Shown here: positions 25,861 to 38,914 of the stretch, piece by piece | Numbering within the stretch: position 1 is the first letter of the stretch | Layout of the letters: each line of letters begins with the position of its first letter | Position numbers and translations under genes: made by a program | Assembly (NCBI GenBank): GCA_039654915.1 | Contig: CM077600.1 | Coordinates: 34,047,992-34,111,991 of the forward strand | Length of the DNA: 64,000 nt | Source of the DNA: Aquilaria yunnanensis | Taxonomy: Eukaryota; Streptophyta; Magnoliopsida; Malvales; Thymelaeaceae | Direction: 5' to 3' | Notes under the pieces: model-generated | Told to the model about the DNA's origin: nothing | The model's input: the letters and a program-made list of their open reading frames with translations, nothing else | Database searches by the model: none

Positions 25861-26331
25861 ATAATTCATAATTCCCTATTTGACCTATGTACTATGATAA
25901 CTCGGCCATTTGCTCTCCTAGACTTTTGGGAGGTCATAATCGAGTCTTGAACTTGGATGTTTTCCATCAGTTATGTAACAGAATTGCATTTGATTGCATA
26001 ATTTAAAATTTTAAGCCTCTAATTGTATAAAAAAATAATTTTGGGACTTAAATTGCAATTAAATATAGTCATCTAAGTTTTATGTTTCAATCATTTGCAC
26101 CCAGAACTTTGTCGAATTAGGATGAGACAAAACATTAGGGTGCAAAAGGTAAAAATTAGAAAACTTAAGTAGCAATTATGTGATTTTTTCCTTTTAAATA
26201 AACGGAAGTTAAGTAAATGGAGTAAAGTGTCCCAGTTGTTAAAGTTCAAAGCTAGATTATGACCCTCCAAAAGTCCAGCAGAGCGAATGGCTGAGTCATC
26301 ATAGTATAAGAGTCGAATAGGGAATTAGGCC
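25857..26331. mobile_element. MITE-like TIR element
   Basis: There are long inverted arms of about 100 bp. The left arm has TAATTCCCTATTTGAC, TACTATGATAACTCGGCCAT and GACTTTTGGGAGGTCATAAT. The right arm has the complements CGAATAGGGAATTA, ATGGCTGAGTCATCATAGTA and ATTATGACCCTCCAAAAGTC. The interior is AT-rich and non-coding. Exact ends and target duplication are unclear. Confidence 0.7.
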
Positions 26332-26534
26332 CAAATGGAAAGACTCTAGGTACTAAGTTAAGGACTAGGTTTAAGCTAAATAAAGTGAAACTAGGAAAAT
26401 GATGACACATACATAAAAAAATTGCTACTTTACAAAAAAATGACTGAACTTCAAGAATGAGTGAATGCCTCTAAGGAAAAGAGATCATTTATAAACATAT
26501 AGTCAAAAAAGCGACTGACATTGTTTTATACATA

Positions 26535-27215
26535 GTTATTAAAAATGCATTTTAAGTCTACGTTTTTACGACTCTAAAGATAGAAACCATGTCGAAACGC
26601 AGTAGAAAAGGAAGATAGGTAGAAACATGTAAAAACACGACTTTAGTCATAAAAATGTAGAAACGTTAAAACTTTAAGACTTTACCTTATTGAGTTATTT
26701 GGGTTAAAAAATGAATGGAGTTAAGAATCTTCCATTTTTTTTAAGCCCAAGGTGGCTAGCCTAAGTTGCCAAACCTAAAAAAACTAAAACAACTTTCTTA
26801 GTCTCTCTCACGCACAGTGACCCATTTGGCCATTCTCTCTATTTTTTTTTGCTCGGTTCTTCATTTGTTGTAACTGCTTTTTATATTTTGTCATTCATCT
26901 TCCAAATCTCATCTCAATCTCACCAACACCAAATAGTGGTAGTGCGTGGATACCTAATTGTGAAATTTGGTTTCATTATTTGTATGTTCATGCATTAATG
27001 ACAATATGACTCTTTGTTTATGGTATTGTTGGACTTCTAGTAAGTGATAATATTGTAAAATATGAATTTCTTAAGATATTTAAATGGTTATATTTTTTTT
27101 ATAATTTTTCTCCAAGTTTTTTTTGTAGAATCTTACAACTTTATGACTTTTTACGACTCTACGACTCTATAAATCCAAAATGACTATAGGTAGAAACCCG
27201 ATTTTAATAACTTTG
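26535..27215. mobile_element. Possible TIR element with AGTTATTAAAA ends
   Basis: The left end (AGTTATTAAAAATGCATTTT) and right end (CCCGATTTTAATAACTTTGG) are roughly inverted. Both flanking arms contain repeated ACGACTCT / AGAAAC words (TTTACGACTCTA in each). No coding content was found. The arms match only moderately. Confidence 0.4.
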
Positions 27216-27592
27216 GTTTTATGAAAATATGTTATAAATGATAATTTTGTGTTGGTAATTAGAATATAATATAATTGTCCAATTTCTATACAATGTTTCC
27301 GATATGCATACAAAACAAATGCTCTAAATCAATAGTCAGTTTATTGTGTCATCACCACCGGTGTTATATTGATCCATTTTCTAGAATCAATATCCTTTAT
27401 TAACATCTTGAAATATAAAATCAAAAGAAATTTATCAAGTACATCATCAATTTTTCGACCAACTTGAAAACACTTCATACTCCCCCACAAAGGGTAACTT
27501 GTAGTATGTTTTGGAAAAAAATTTGAAAGTGTTAATAAAAGTGAATGATATGAATGGTTCACGAAAGATTCTCTCTAACAAAAGATTGGCAC

Positions 27593-28418
27593 GAAGCCCT
27601 TTTTAACCCTCAAACTCGCCAAATTCAGACACTTTACTCCCTCAACTTGGACCTAGTCAAACTCATCTCCTAAACTTGCAAAATTGGACACTTTATTTCT
27701 TTTAGCCTCATGTACATATCACGTGACTTTAACAACTCCAGCGATGCCAACTCGAGAATTAGAACTTGTGCAAAGCAAAATTGATGGCCATTCCTTTCTT
27801 TACTTATTCTCCGATACCCACAAAATCCCACATCATCAGGGCCACTGTAGTGTAATTATCACATTTCCCAATAAACCCTATTGGTTCAGTTACCAAACAT
27901 AGCACAATTTCGAGTTGGCCACGACTTCAATCTCCATAGCTTGGAGCCTGGCTACCCTTTGATTATTGGTGGGATCGATATCCCTCATGACAAATGACGT
28001 TGAGGTGGGAGGAAGCGTTGATCTCTTTTAGCTTATGGGATGTTGGGTTAGTCAAGTTGCTTTTCCTTAGGGCACGGAAGGGATCTTGCCTGAAAAACGG
28101 ACGATCTCACACTTACTTGCCCTTCGAGCCAATGGCGAAGAGCTTGACGATTTGATTGGCATCATTTTTGGCATAAGTTGTGGAAGATGAGAACATTGAT
28201 GTGGCAGATGATTGGACGATGAGGCTGATGAAAATGAGGGGAAGTGGTTGAACTTTTGGAGAAGCGACGTTGAGAAATAAAGAGGCACATGATTAGCACG
28301 TGAGGAAAATGGCTTAAGTGCACCATCTTATCAGTTAAGGGGTGGATTAGACCGATTTGATGTTTAGGGGGTTAAGTGCCCGAGTTGTCCAAGTTTAAGG
28401 GCAAAAAATGCTTTTAGG
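27593..28418. mobile_element. TIR element of about 0.8 kb
   Basis: The left arm AAGCCCTTTTTAACCCTCAA is mirrored by the right arm TTAAGGGCAAAAAATGCTTT. Similarity continues inward through ACTTGGACC / GGACACTTTA words and a CACGTGAC / CACGTGAG motif on each side. The interior is of higher complexity than the flanks but has no convincing frame. It belongs to the class of large MITE/MULE-like elements common in this window. Confidence 0.55.
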
Positions 28419-28856
28419 CCTAAACAATATGGGTTGTTTTTTTTTTTTTTGTATGGTTGCCTAGAACCCAAAATGCAACGTTTCATGGCTGTCATTTTTA
28501 TTTGGCGTAAATGGGTATTTTATCCCTCAAGTTTGTACACTTGCATAGGTTAGTCCTTAAAGATTGACTCATTGCGACTTAGTCTTCTAAGTTATACAAA
28601 TATGAGACTTAGTCATCAAAGTTTGGAAAAGTGTGTGACTTAGTCCTTTGAATAGTCACGGGCTGTCACATGACCATGATGCCATTATGGTTTCTTTCTT
28701 TGCCACTACCTACCGCCATCTTCTTCATCAAAGCCAGCCTTAGGCCTCACTGTTGGCCTTGCCTCTCTATACCTCGAATCAAATCTAGCCTATTCTACTG
28801 CTCGAATCAAACTCGCAGCCTCTTCTCCTACTCGAATCAAACTCGCAGCCTCTTCT

Positions 28857-30402
28857 TGATAAATGTTAATTTTGTGGTCAAACATGTTGACTTTTTTTCA
28901 ACTTTGACCACAATTTTCTAATTTACCGCTCAATATTTTTGGCCGATTTTTGCTTCGATCCTTCATTTTTTAGGTTGAAGAAGCAGACCATAGCATTAGA
29001 ATGGCACCGGGACGAGTGGAACAAAAAACGGGAACGCAAAAGTCAACGGAAATTATAATTGTGAGGCCTAGACCCCACGAGCGAGGCTTAGGCACTGCAG
29101 TACAAAGTTCTCTGCCTAAAAAATGCACCCTGGAGGCCTAGGCCCCAGGCACCTGCGAGCCTGAAGGCCTAGGCGCCCAAGCACCCTCTCCTGGGGCCTA
29201 GGCGCCAGAGCACCATCGAGCCTGGAAGCCTAGGCGCCCAGGCACCTCTTCCTGAGGCCTAGGCGCCCAGGCACCTCTTCCTGAGGCCTAGGCGCCAGTC
29301 ACCCGGGAAAGTGGTCCCCTACCTCAAATTTGAACTCAAGCTTGCTATTGGCCAATGATTCTATCCAAATGGTTTGGTGAGTGAAAGGGGCACCTCTAAG
29401 AGTAGAAGAACTTGGAACCTAGCAAGAAGAACACTCTCTTCATTTTCATCTTCTCATCTTAGACTTAAGTTTTTCATCACCATTTCTTGCATTTTTTTAT
29501 CTTCCTTAGGAGCATTTATGGATTCTTGCTTGGAGAAGGCTTGGAGGACTTGAAGACTTGTAGGAGCCTTGAGGAATCAAGTAACTAGAGTCTATTGGGT
29601 TCATTCTTTCCTTCTTTTATCTTGTATTTAGACATGGATGCTCTTTTATGTATTTTTATGTTTATGTTTAGTTTGATTATGGAGTAGTTTTCTCTACACT
29701 TTCTATGGTTGTAGCTACTTGAATTGGTTATCTTGGTTGGATTAATGACTATTTGACCTTGGTTTTCCTTCATTGCTTGTTTACTCTTCTCCTTGAGTTT
29801 ATTGTTGTGTTGATTGATCAAGGACCCTAGTTAATTGCACTTTAGATTTCTTTTAAACTCTTGAAAAAGATTAAAAAGGAATTGGAATTAGGAGAAAAGT
29901 GTAGTGGCTATGGGCTTGTTGGGAGACTAGTCTAGGACACTAGGTGAAGGTAAATTGCACTTGTAATGCCCCTTTTGAACTAGCAATTTGGATGGGAGTC
30001 CATTCTAGTGTAAGCTTGGGAAAGTGACCTTCACTTGGGAGAGTAAGGACCCCATTAGTTAATTTCACCAACAAGTAGAAAAACCAAACTATTAACCTTA
30101 ATTCACTAGCTAACCAAGTCAAATAGTGAAAACCATAGGAAGTGTGTTTTGTTAATTCATTAGAAAACCCCTAATTTGCATTATGTTTGTTGTTCTTGCT
30201 TAGTAGTAATTTAAGTGGAGTTGCAAACTTAGTTATTTTCATAGTGAGTAAATTGTCAATTGTTGCTTGTTTAGCTAAAGTGAGTCTCAAGGTAGTGGTA
30301 ATTAGCAAACAATGTAAATCAATTCTCGTGGGAACTATATCTTATTCACCCCTATCTACACACGTCCCGTGTGCTTGCAGATTAGGGTTGGAACTCACAA
30401 CA
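28857..30402. mobile_element. Solo LTR of a retrotransposon, 1546 bp, with 5-bp target duplication
   Basis: The segment begins TGATAAATGTT and ends ACTCACAACA, the TG...CA ends expected of an LTR. It is flanked by CTTCT on both sides (28852-28856 and 30403-30407). It sits inside a tandem repeat that reads through once the insert is removed, which independently supports the borders. Internal features are a GC-rich minisatellite at 29131-29298 and, near the right end, CAATTCTCGTGGGAACTATA. The latter resembles phrases near the 3' end of some plant gypsy LTRs (inference). No internal domain or second LTR is present. Confidence 0.8.
29131..29298. repeat. GC-rich minisatellite built on AGGCCTAGGCGCC
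   Basis: At least five units share GAGGCCTAGGCGCC followed by CAGGCACC-like spacers. The last two units (CCAGGCACCTCTTCCTGAGG) are almost identical, with a period of about 36 bp; earlier units vary in length. The array is sharply GC-rich against an AT-rich background and lies inside the solo LTR. Confidence 0.85.
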
Positions 30403-31514
30403 CTTCTCCACCTCAGGTCAAACCCGCTGCCTCTTCTCCACCTCGAATCAAACCCTGCCTCACTTCTTTCCTTCTCAAATCAAACCTGTCTCATCTTTTC
30501 CTCTTTAAATCAAACCCGGCGGCCTTTCTTTTCCTCGTGCCTACACCGTTGGCCATTCTTTGTTTCTTCCATTGAATCACTTCTCCCCAGCCCATCAAAT
30601 CTGGTTCACTGTCGGTCTCTTCTCCCTAAGAGTCATCCTCTCTTGTTTCTCCCATTAAATCCCTTTTCCCTAGTCCATTGAATTCAGCTCATTATCGGCT
30701 TCTTCCCCCCAAGAGTTGTTCTCTCTTACCCAGCCCAATGTGTTGTTAGCCTAGCACCATGCGTCTTATCTTTTGGGTGACAATGAAGGAAATCGAGGCA
30801 TATGAGTTGGGAGGTGGAGGCAGCCGTAGTGAAGGAAGAGGCAGAAAAGGGAATGGTGTTGCAATTCTTAGCCCAGCCCGACCTGTGCCCTACACCACAT
30901 TAGCTTGAAAAGAAATGCCATCCACATTTTCATCCATTTAAGGACTAATTCACTACATTTTCTAAAGTTGAGGGACTAAGTATCAATGAGTTAAACTTTA
31001 AGGATTAATTTACTAGAGTCAACAAACTTAGAGGACTAAATGTGCATTTAAGTTTTTTTAATTTTCTTTTGGCAAAACTATCAAAATTGCCACTAAAATT
31101 TTGGGTTGGGAGTGGATATGTCATCATAGTTTTTTTTTTTTTGTCTAATCTCCTATTAATGTTTTAAAATGAGCCGAATATGCCATTAAAGTTTCAAATT
31201 AAGAGTAGATGTGCCACTGGCCATTAAAAATCTAATGAAAAATATTAAAAAGCCAATAAAAAATATTAAAAATAATAAGTTTTGAAATTTTAGGGTGATA
31301 ATGTAATTTTTAACAAACTTAAAAAACTTTTTTTAATTAAACCCCCTCTTTCAAGAATGTCAGTGATGAGATTAAACAGTAGAGACAGATGGAGAGCGGC
31401 GATGAGGTTGGGGCACTGGTGATGGAAACAGCAGCAGGGTTTGAAGCATTGATGGTAGAGATCTGACTTGTTATTTTTTTTTGCCACTTTTTGTTATTTT
31501 TCTAACAAGAAAAA

Positions 31515-32547
31515 GGGCAAACAAACCATTGATTTTTTTGTCTTAGCATATATCACTTACCGTTCTTTTTTTATAGTTAAATCGCTCATTAACATTCGTG
31601 ATCGGGTAAAATCTAATAACTATTGTTTTGAAAATTTGGCAAATTAGCTACTTGCGCAACTTATGGAGAGATTATTCCATCTTCTTTAGAATATTCTATT
31701 TTGTTAAGTCACATAATTACTATCCTTCTGGGTAAATTAAAAAATATATTTTTAAACTATTTAATTCATACACATAGGCCCCTAAACTAGAAATTATGCC
31801 TGAAAAACCATCTTCTCTAGAAAATCCCAAACCCATGAATATAGATTAATCGATTAGCGATGCCAATTTTCAAAACCCCTTTTAATGGCTATTCTGTCAG
31901 GTTCTTCCATTTTTATAAGCCCTATCTCGTCGTTGCCATCGCCCATAACTTTGGTATCTTCGACAACAGCTGCCTCCACATTCTTGACCTTTCCTCCGCT
32001 TCTCCCTCTACAATCAAAGTAATCGCCTATGACATCGCCAACGGCATCTATGACTTCACCTGATCCAAGTCTCACGATTCCCTCATCGTTTCAGCCATCG
32101 CTGGTGGCTCTCTTAAGCTTTACAACATTGTTCTCTTGCCTCAATCCAGCCCCGTTCAATCACTCCAGGAGCACGCCCACAAGGCCCATGCGGTCGATTA
32201 CAACACTACTTACCGTGATTCGTTCTTCTCCCTCCACTTCCTGGGATGACTCGGTTAAGCTCTGGACAAAAGTTTGGGAATAAAGTTTGGGCGGTATTTA
32301 TAGTATTAGACAAGAGTTTGGGAATAAAGTTGGGAGTTTTTCCTTTTTCTTGTACACAAGCTTGCCACGTATATAGTCACGTATATCACCACATCATTAA
32401 GATTTGCCACACCATCATATAGCTGGGCAGACGTTATAATAGTGGCTAATATCAGCTCAATCACAAATGTTAATGGGCGATTTAACTGTAAAAAAAGAAC
32501 GGTTGGTGATATATATTGAGGTAAAAAGATCAGCGGTTTATTTATCC
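31515..32547. mobile_element. Pack-MULE-like element with a captured PEX7 fragment
   Basis: The terminal inverted repeats are about 95 bp. The left arm contains GGGCAAACAAACC, ATATATCACTTACCGTTCTT and AGTTAAATCGCTCATTAACA. The right arm contains the complements TGTTAATGGGCGATTTAACT, AAGAACGGTTGGTGATATAT and GGTTTATTTATCC. The interior carries a host gene fragment (31860-32271) and no transposase, the hallmark of a gene-capturing non-autonomous Mutator-like element. A 9-bp target duplication could not be read, so the superfamily is inferred from TIR length and gene capture. Confidence 0.65.
31860..32271 (+). pseudogene. PEX7: Captured, decayed 5' fragment of PEX7 (peroxisomal PTS2 import receptor)
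   Basis: Reading from the ATG at 31860, the translation starts MPIFKTPFNGYSVRF and continues with AHNFGIFDNSCLHILDL, the start of plant PEX7, the WD40 receptor that carries PTS2 cargo into peroxisomes. A TGA at 32061-32063 stands where the family has Trp (TGG). After it the frame continues SKSHDSLIVSAIAGGSLKLY and later SLQEHAHKAHAVDYN and RDSFF. A +1 shift near 32230 is then needed to read SWDDSVKLW (32239-32265). Homology stops about 130 codons in, of roughly 317 in the intact family, just inside the right arm region. No intron interrupts it; plant PEX7 is usually intronless (recalled family knowledge). It is not functional as PEX7. Confidence 0.8.
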
Positions 32548-32645
32548 TTTTTTTACATTTTTTTAATTGACAGTGACATATTTGAACCATTTTAAAATAT
32601 TAGTAAAAGATTAGGTAAAAAAAAAAAACTATTGTGACATATTTA

Positions 32646-32988
32646 GGGCCAATTCGTTTCAACTTTAGCCAATTGACTACAAAATGACTTTTTCTTATTT
32701 TTACATCTTTTTTACTTGAAACTAATTTTAATTAAAAGCCAATATTATGTAGCTACAATAATCAATTAAAAATATAATTTTTATAATCTTACTAATTTTT
32801 TATGAATTTTTCTAGTTTCAAGTCTTAAAAAAGAAAAATTCATAAAAATTTAACAACATCCTAAAAATTTACTTTCAAATTGATTATTACATCTACATAA
32901 CATTAACTTTCAAATGAAATTGGTTTCACGTAAAAAAGATGAAAAAGTTAAAAAAAATCAGTTGACTTTAGACGAAACGAATTGGCCC
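32646..32988 (+). mobile_element. Tourist-like (PIF/Harbinger) MITE, 343 bp
   Basis: Ends GGGCCAATTCGTTTC and GAAACGAATTGGCCC are near-perfect terminal inverted repeats flanked by TTA on both sides (32643-32645 and 32989-32991), the 3-bp TTA/TAA duplication of PIF/Harbinger elements. Both halves fold into one long hairpin. A diverged sister copy lies at 12579-12922. The insertion ends 213 bases before the GAR1 start codon. Confidence 0.85.
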
Positions 32989-33093
32989 TTACTTTCTAAT
33001 GAAAACATTAATAACAAATTTAATATTTCTATATTTTTTTGTTGTTTTCTTTGTCTTGCAAAATACCGGCCAGTTCATGATTTTCCAAAGTAA

Positions 33094-33101
33094 AAACCCT
33101 A
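33094..33101 (+). promoter_or_regulatory. Telo-box upstream of GAR1
   Basis: AAACCCTA lies 101 bases before the GAR1 ATG. In plants this motif is enriched in promoters of ribosomal protein and ribosome-biogenesis genes, which fits a snoRNP gene. Function here is inferred. Confidence 0.55.
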
Positions 33102-33201
33102 CTTCTCTGACAGCTTTCCCGCGAGGGTGAGCGGAACCCAAGAAAAACCCATTAAGCCATAGCCAAAGCTTCGACTCACAATTTAAAGGCGATTTGTAAC
33201 C

Positions 33202-34817
33202 ATGCGACCTCCAAGAGGTAGAGGCTTTCGGGGCGGAAGGGACAGTGGCCGTGGTGACCGCTTCGGCGGAGGCCGCGACGGCGGTGGACGTGGTAACTTC
33301 CGAGGTGGCTTTCGTGATGAAGGACCTCCCGATCATGTTGTTGGTTCGTTTTGGAACATACGATTTAATACAACCGAAGTACCGTAGTGAAATTCAAATT
33401 TGAAATTTTCTTTTGTAGTTTACAATTGGCATTAGATGTTATTTTGAGTGCTTGAAAATTGACTGCTTTATGACTTGGCTTGCAGAGGTTTCAACATTTC
33501 TTCATGCTTGCGAGGGTGATGCAGTGACAAAGCTCACCAATGAGAAGGTTCCATTTTTTAATGCCCCAATCTATCTGCAGAACAAGACACAGATAGGGAA
33601 AGTTGATGAAATATTTGGTCCCATCAACGAATCGGTAGTGTCTCTCCCCTTGTTATTTCCATGTTGTGTGGTTAAGTTCTTCCAACTTAATTTGTTTGAC
33701 TAGTTTTCTCCTCTTGTTTGCAGTATTTTTCCATCAAAATGTTGGAAGGAATTGTAGCTGCTTCATATTCGCTGGGTGACAAGTTCTTCATTAGTCCAGA
33801 GAAGCTTCTGCCCCTTGCAAGGTTTCTCCCACAGCCAAAGTATGTTTTCTCCTCCTATTATCTTCTTAGGACAATTTTTCTGATTTATTTTGAATTTCCA
33901 CTACTTATTGTTGAATGTGCTACTCTTCCTCTCCCTGGCCTTTGATCAAGGATTTTGTGGCTCTTTATTTTGTAAGATCACGTTTGTGTTCATTCAGAAT
34001 CAATGTGTTCACAGGCTTTTGGTTGTCATTTTTTGGACATTAGCTGCATTCCACCAATACAGAATAAACCATGCATATACCCCACTTTGCTTGTTCTAAT
34101 TGAGATTCAGTCTGTCATATTCGTCTACCAACAAAGCTTCTTTGGTCCTGGCTGTAGTTTATAGCTTTTTCCTACTTGGTTAGCTGGACAAATTTCGGGA
34201 TGACCATAAATGGATTCCTGGTTTAACACGACCAGACCTGTCAAGCTTTGTTTCCTGAGGAAATCTTGTACTTTGCACGACCAATCTTTTTCTTATGTTG
34301 GCAGTCTCTTATGATGGCAGTGCTGTATCCAGGGGGTGCCGTGGAGAGTGTTATATGGGGTTGACCTTTCTATTTAATTTGTATTTGCGAGTTCATCTTA
34401 GTTACTATTTCTAAAAGCATTCATGTGGAATGTATGTCTGTACATATCTGCTCGGTCCATTGGACTGCAATTATGCAGCTTTTATGCTTATTTATACTGT
34501 ACTCTGGCACTGTATTACCTCTTGTTTATGTTATTTAAGGAGCATAGGTTTTCAAAGAAAGAGGAAAAATATGGTACATGTTGTTGTGTCTTGTCTTTTT
34601 CATGGAAAGGAAATAATGTTATGTTCTACCCTGTTGCTGCAGGGGACAACAAACTGCTGCAAGAGGTGGAGGTGGTGGTGGAGGCAGGGGTAGAGGCAGA
34701 CGTGGTGGCGCTGGTAGCGGTCTCCGTGGAAGGGGTCCACCAAGGGGCGGTAGAAGTGGACCTTCAAGAGGTGGTGCCCGTGGTGGTGGTGGCTTCAGAG
34801 GAAGAGGGAGATGGTAG
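33202..34817 (+). CDS. GAR1: H/ACA ribonucleoprotein complex subunit 1 (GAR1)
   Basis: A core protein of nucleolar H/ACA snoRNPs, which direct pseudouridylation of rRNA and snRNA together with dyskerin, NOP10 and NHP2. Four exons: 33202-33343, 33486-33634, 33724-33839 and 34643-34817, with GT-AG junctions; 582 nt, 193 aa. The N-terminal glycine/arginine-rich arm ([18 protein letters not shown]) and C-terminal RGG arm (about residues 140-193, ending [10 protein letters not shown]) flank the conserved core. The core contains [33 protein letters not shown] and [19 protein letters not shown]. It starts only about 210 bases downstream of a Tourist-like MITE, so its promoter must be compact or lie within transposon DNA. 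It is convergent with GDH1; the stop codons are 490 bases apart. Confidence 0.95.
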
Positions 34818-35307
34818 AATGACATTTTGTAACAGGTTTAGCTCAAGTTATTAGGAGTACCTATTACCATTTTATTTATGTATTTTATTTTCTGTAGGCG
34901 TACAATCATGGGAATTTGAACTATGAGAGTGATTGTACTTTGATTTGTCAATGAAGGATTCTTGTTGGTAAGAAGGGGAATATTGGATGTTGGTATTTTT
35001 TGCAAAGATTATTCTTCTCTTTTCATAGAAGACTAGAAAATGAACAAGGAGGATTTGAAATTCCAAATTTATAAGAATTGACAGTAATCAGAAAGCCACA
35101 GCTCAAGGGTTCCCGGATGTGGCTGAATCGGTTATACCAATGAGGAAGACTCTAGCCCAAGCCAATTGCTGGCTTTTCTTTCTCCTGGACAGAGAGAACT
35201 AACGAAAGCTAGAAGTGGGGCACATAAGATTAGCCTTAAAGAAAATGGGGAACAATAATCAGGGTTGTGAAAGTGTCAATGTTTATTCTCTAATTTGTAG
35301 CTCCTCA
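34818..35307. other. Convergent 3' regions of GAR1 and GDH1
   Basis: This spacer must contain the 3' UTRs of both genes. I could not assign either poly(A) site. No other feature is visible. Confidence 0.6.
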
Positions 35308-37582
<2,275 letters not shown>

Positions 37583-37827
37583 CTATCTAAAGAGAAAAAA
37601 CACAGAAAAGAATGAAGTTAGGGACTTTAAAAAATCGGGGGCAGGCTTTATGGCAATTTGACTCACCAATTCTATTAGAGATAACCATATCTAGGTAACT
37701 TAATGTGACCACGTGCAGGGCAGAGGAGTCAATAACCTGTAATTTTATATTGGCGGGCATGCATTTCCCACATTCATGATACCGGTTTTTGTTTTTTTTT
37801 TCTTCCAAAAAAATCATGATTTTTTAA

Positions 37828-38552
37828 AGAGAAAATTACAAAAACCGTCCCTGATGTTTTCTTGAACAAACAGTTTTGTCCCCCTATTTTTAAATACTTA
37901 CACTTAGCCTCTCTAACTTTAACACCATTAATGAGCGTTACCACAGAAAAAGGTGAAACACTGACTTAGCCCCCTTATACTTCATTCACAGAAACTTTAT
38001 CCCCTAACTTAAGAAAAACTTCATCAGTTTTGTTCGTTCACGCCTCTCAATCGAATCAAGAGGAGGGAGAGAGCGACGCCATGGGCAAGGGTGGAGGGAG
38101 GTTGAGGCAAAAGAGAGGCAAGGAGGGAGGGAGATGGATAGGAGAGGAGAGGAGGGCAAGAAGGAAAGGAGTGGAAAGGAGACAAACCGAGAGATTGTGG
38201 CAAAGGGAGGGACGGAGGAGAGGATAGGAGGGAGGGAGATGAAGAGAAGAGGATGGCGGCGGAGAGGAGGGAGGATGGAAGAGGCTGGCAGTGGCTTGTG
38301 AATGGGTTTGGTGTAGCAAGGGATGAGTTTATGTTTTTCTTAAAGATGGGGTAGATTGTTAGATGTAAAAGTTTGGGGGAAAAATTTTAATGGGAAGAAG
38401 GTTATAGGGCCAAAGTCAGGTATTTTTCCTTTTTTATGGTTGCAGTCATTAACGGTGTTAAGTTTTTAGGGGCTAAGTGTAGGTATTTAAAAATAAGGGA
38501 CAAAATTGTAGGTTAGAGCAAACCTTAAGGGGGGCTTTTAGTTGTTTTCCCT
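37828..38552. mobile_element. MITE/MULE-like TIR element, family A
   Basis: The arms are over 100 bp and inverted. The left has TTTTGTCCCCCTATTTTTAA, ATACTTACACTTAGCC and ACACCATTAATGA; the right carries the complement of TTTTGTCCCTTATTTTTAAA, TACCTACACTTAGCCCC and ACACCGTTAATGA. The centre is an unusual purine-rich block (about 38055-38290, repeated GGAGGGAG and GAGGAGAGG words). The open frames there (for example 38030-38227, Arg/Gly/Glu-rich) are compositional. It lies about 260 bases upstream of the GDH1 ATG, so it may overlap that promoter. Confidence 0.7.
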
Positions 38553-38914
38553 TAACAAAGTTGAAGAAACAAGTTGATAATATCCACAGGAGTAGATCTC
38601 AGATTAAATCGATGTCCAAAATGCAGATTTGTGACGCTTACCTATATATTTGGATCGCACACGTCAGTCTCATACATTGTATGTGTGTGTGTGTCTGTGT
38701 ATAAGTGTGATGGTAGTATGAACATGACATCAATCTATAAACTTGTTGACCATTTGTTTTTATAGAATATAGATACAGTGTAAAGCTTAGCAGGATTGGC
38801 ACTACTGGTCCACATCATTGTGGAATGCATTGAATTTGGAGCATCTACTTGTAATCAAGATGTTAAATACTGTCATCATTAAGTATATTATACTCTATAT
38901 TATTTAGATATATA

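Larger units (their letters stand above)
28780..30500. repeat. Short tandem repeat interrupted by the solo LTR
   Basis: Units of about 27-30 bp built on CTCGAATCAAAC and GCAGCCTCTTCTCC run up to 28856 and resume at 30403 (CTTCTCCACCTCAGGTCAAA, then GCTGCCTCTTCTCC). Removing the 1546-bp insert and one CTTCT copy restores the unit without a break. Confidence 0.75.
28507..31052. mobile_element. Large TIR element, split by a solo LTR
   Basis: Arms of about 100 bp are inverted. Left: TTAGTCCTTAAAGATTGACT then CATTGCGACTTAGTC, near 28552-28586. Right: the complement of TTAATCCTTAAAGTTTAACT then CATTGATACTTAGTC, near 30971-31010. The original interior contains a C/T-rich tandem repeat (CTCGAATCAAAC followed by GCAGCCTCTTCTCC) and is now interrupted at 28857-30402. 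Without the LTR the element is about 1.0 kb. No transposase frame remains, so it is non-autonomous. Confidence 0.65.
31116..32642. mobile_element. TIR element carrying a nested gene-capture element
   Basis: The left end ATATGTCATCATAG plus a T run and GTCTAATCTCCTATTAATG is mirrored on the right by an AGTAAAAGATTAGG, A run, CTATTGTGACATAT order. ATTTTAAAATGG-type words are shared in both arms. The right end abuts the Tourist-like MITE. The element's own interior is short; most of its length is the nested element at 31515-32547. Confidence 0.65.

Noticed and set aside
34423..34854. 143-codon plus-strand frame rich in Val/Glu/Gly
   Set aside because: It is GAR1 exon 4 in the wrong frame, preceded by intron; the true frame gives the RGG tail.
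38030..38319. Arg/Gly-rich and Pro/Ser-rich open frames on both strands
   Set aside because: They come from the polypurine centre of a TIR element; composition alone explains them.
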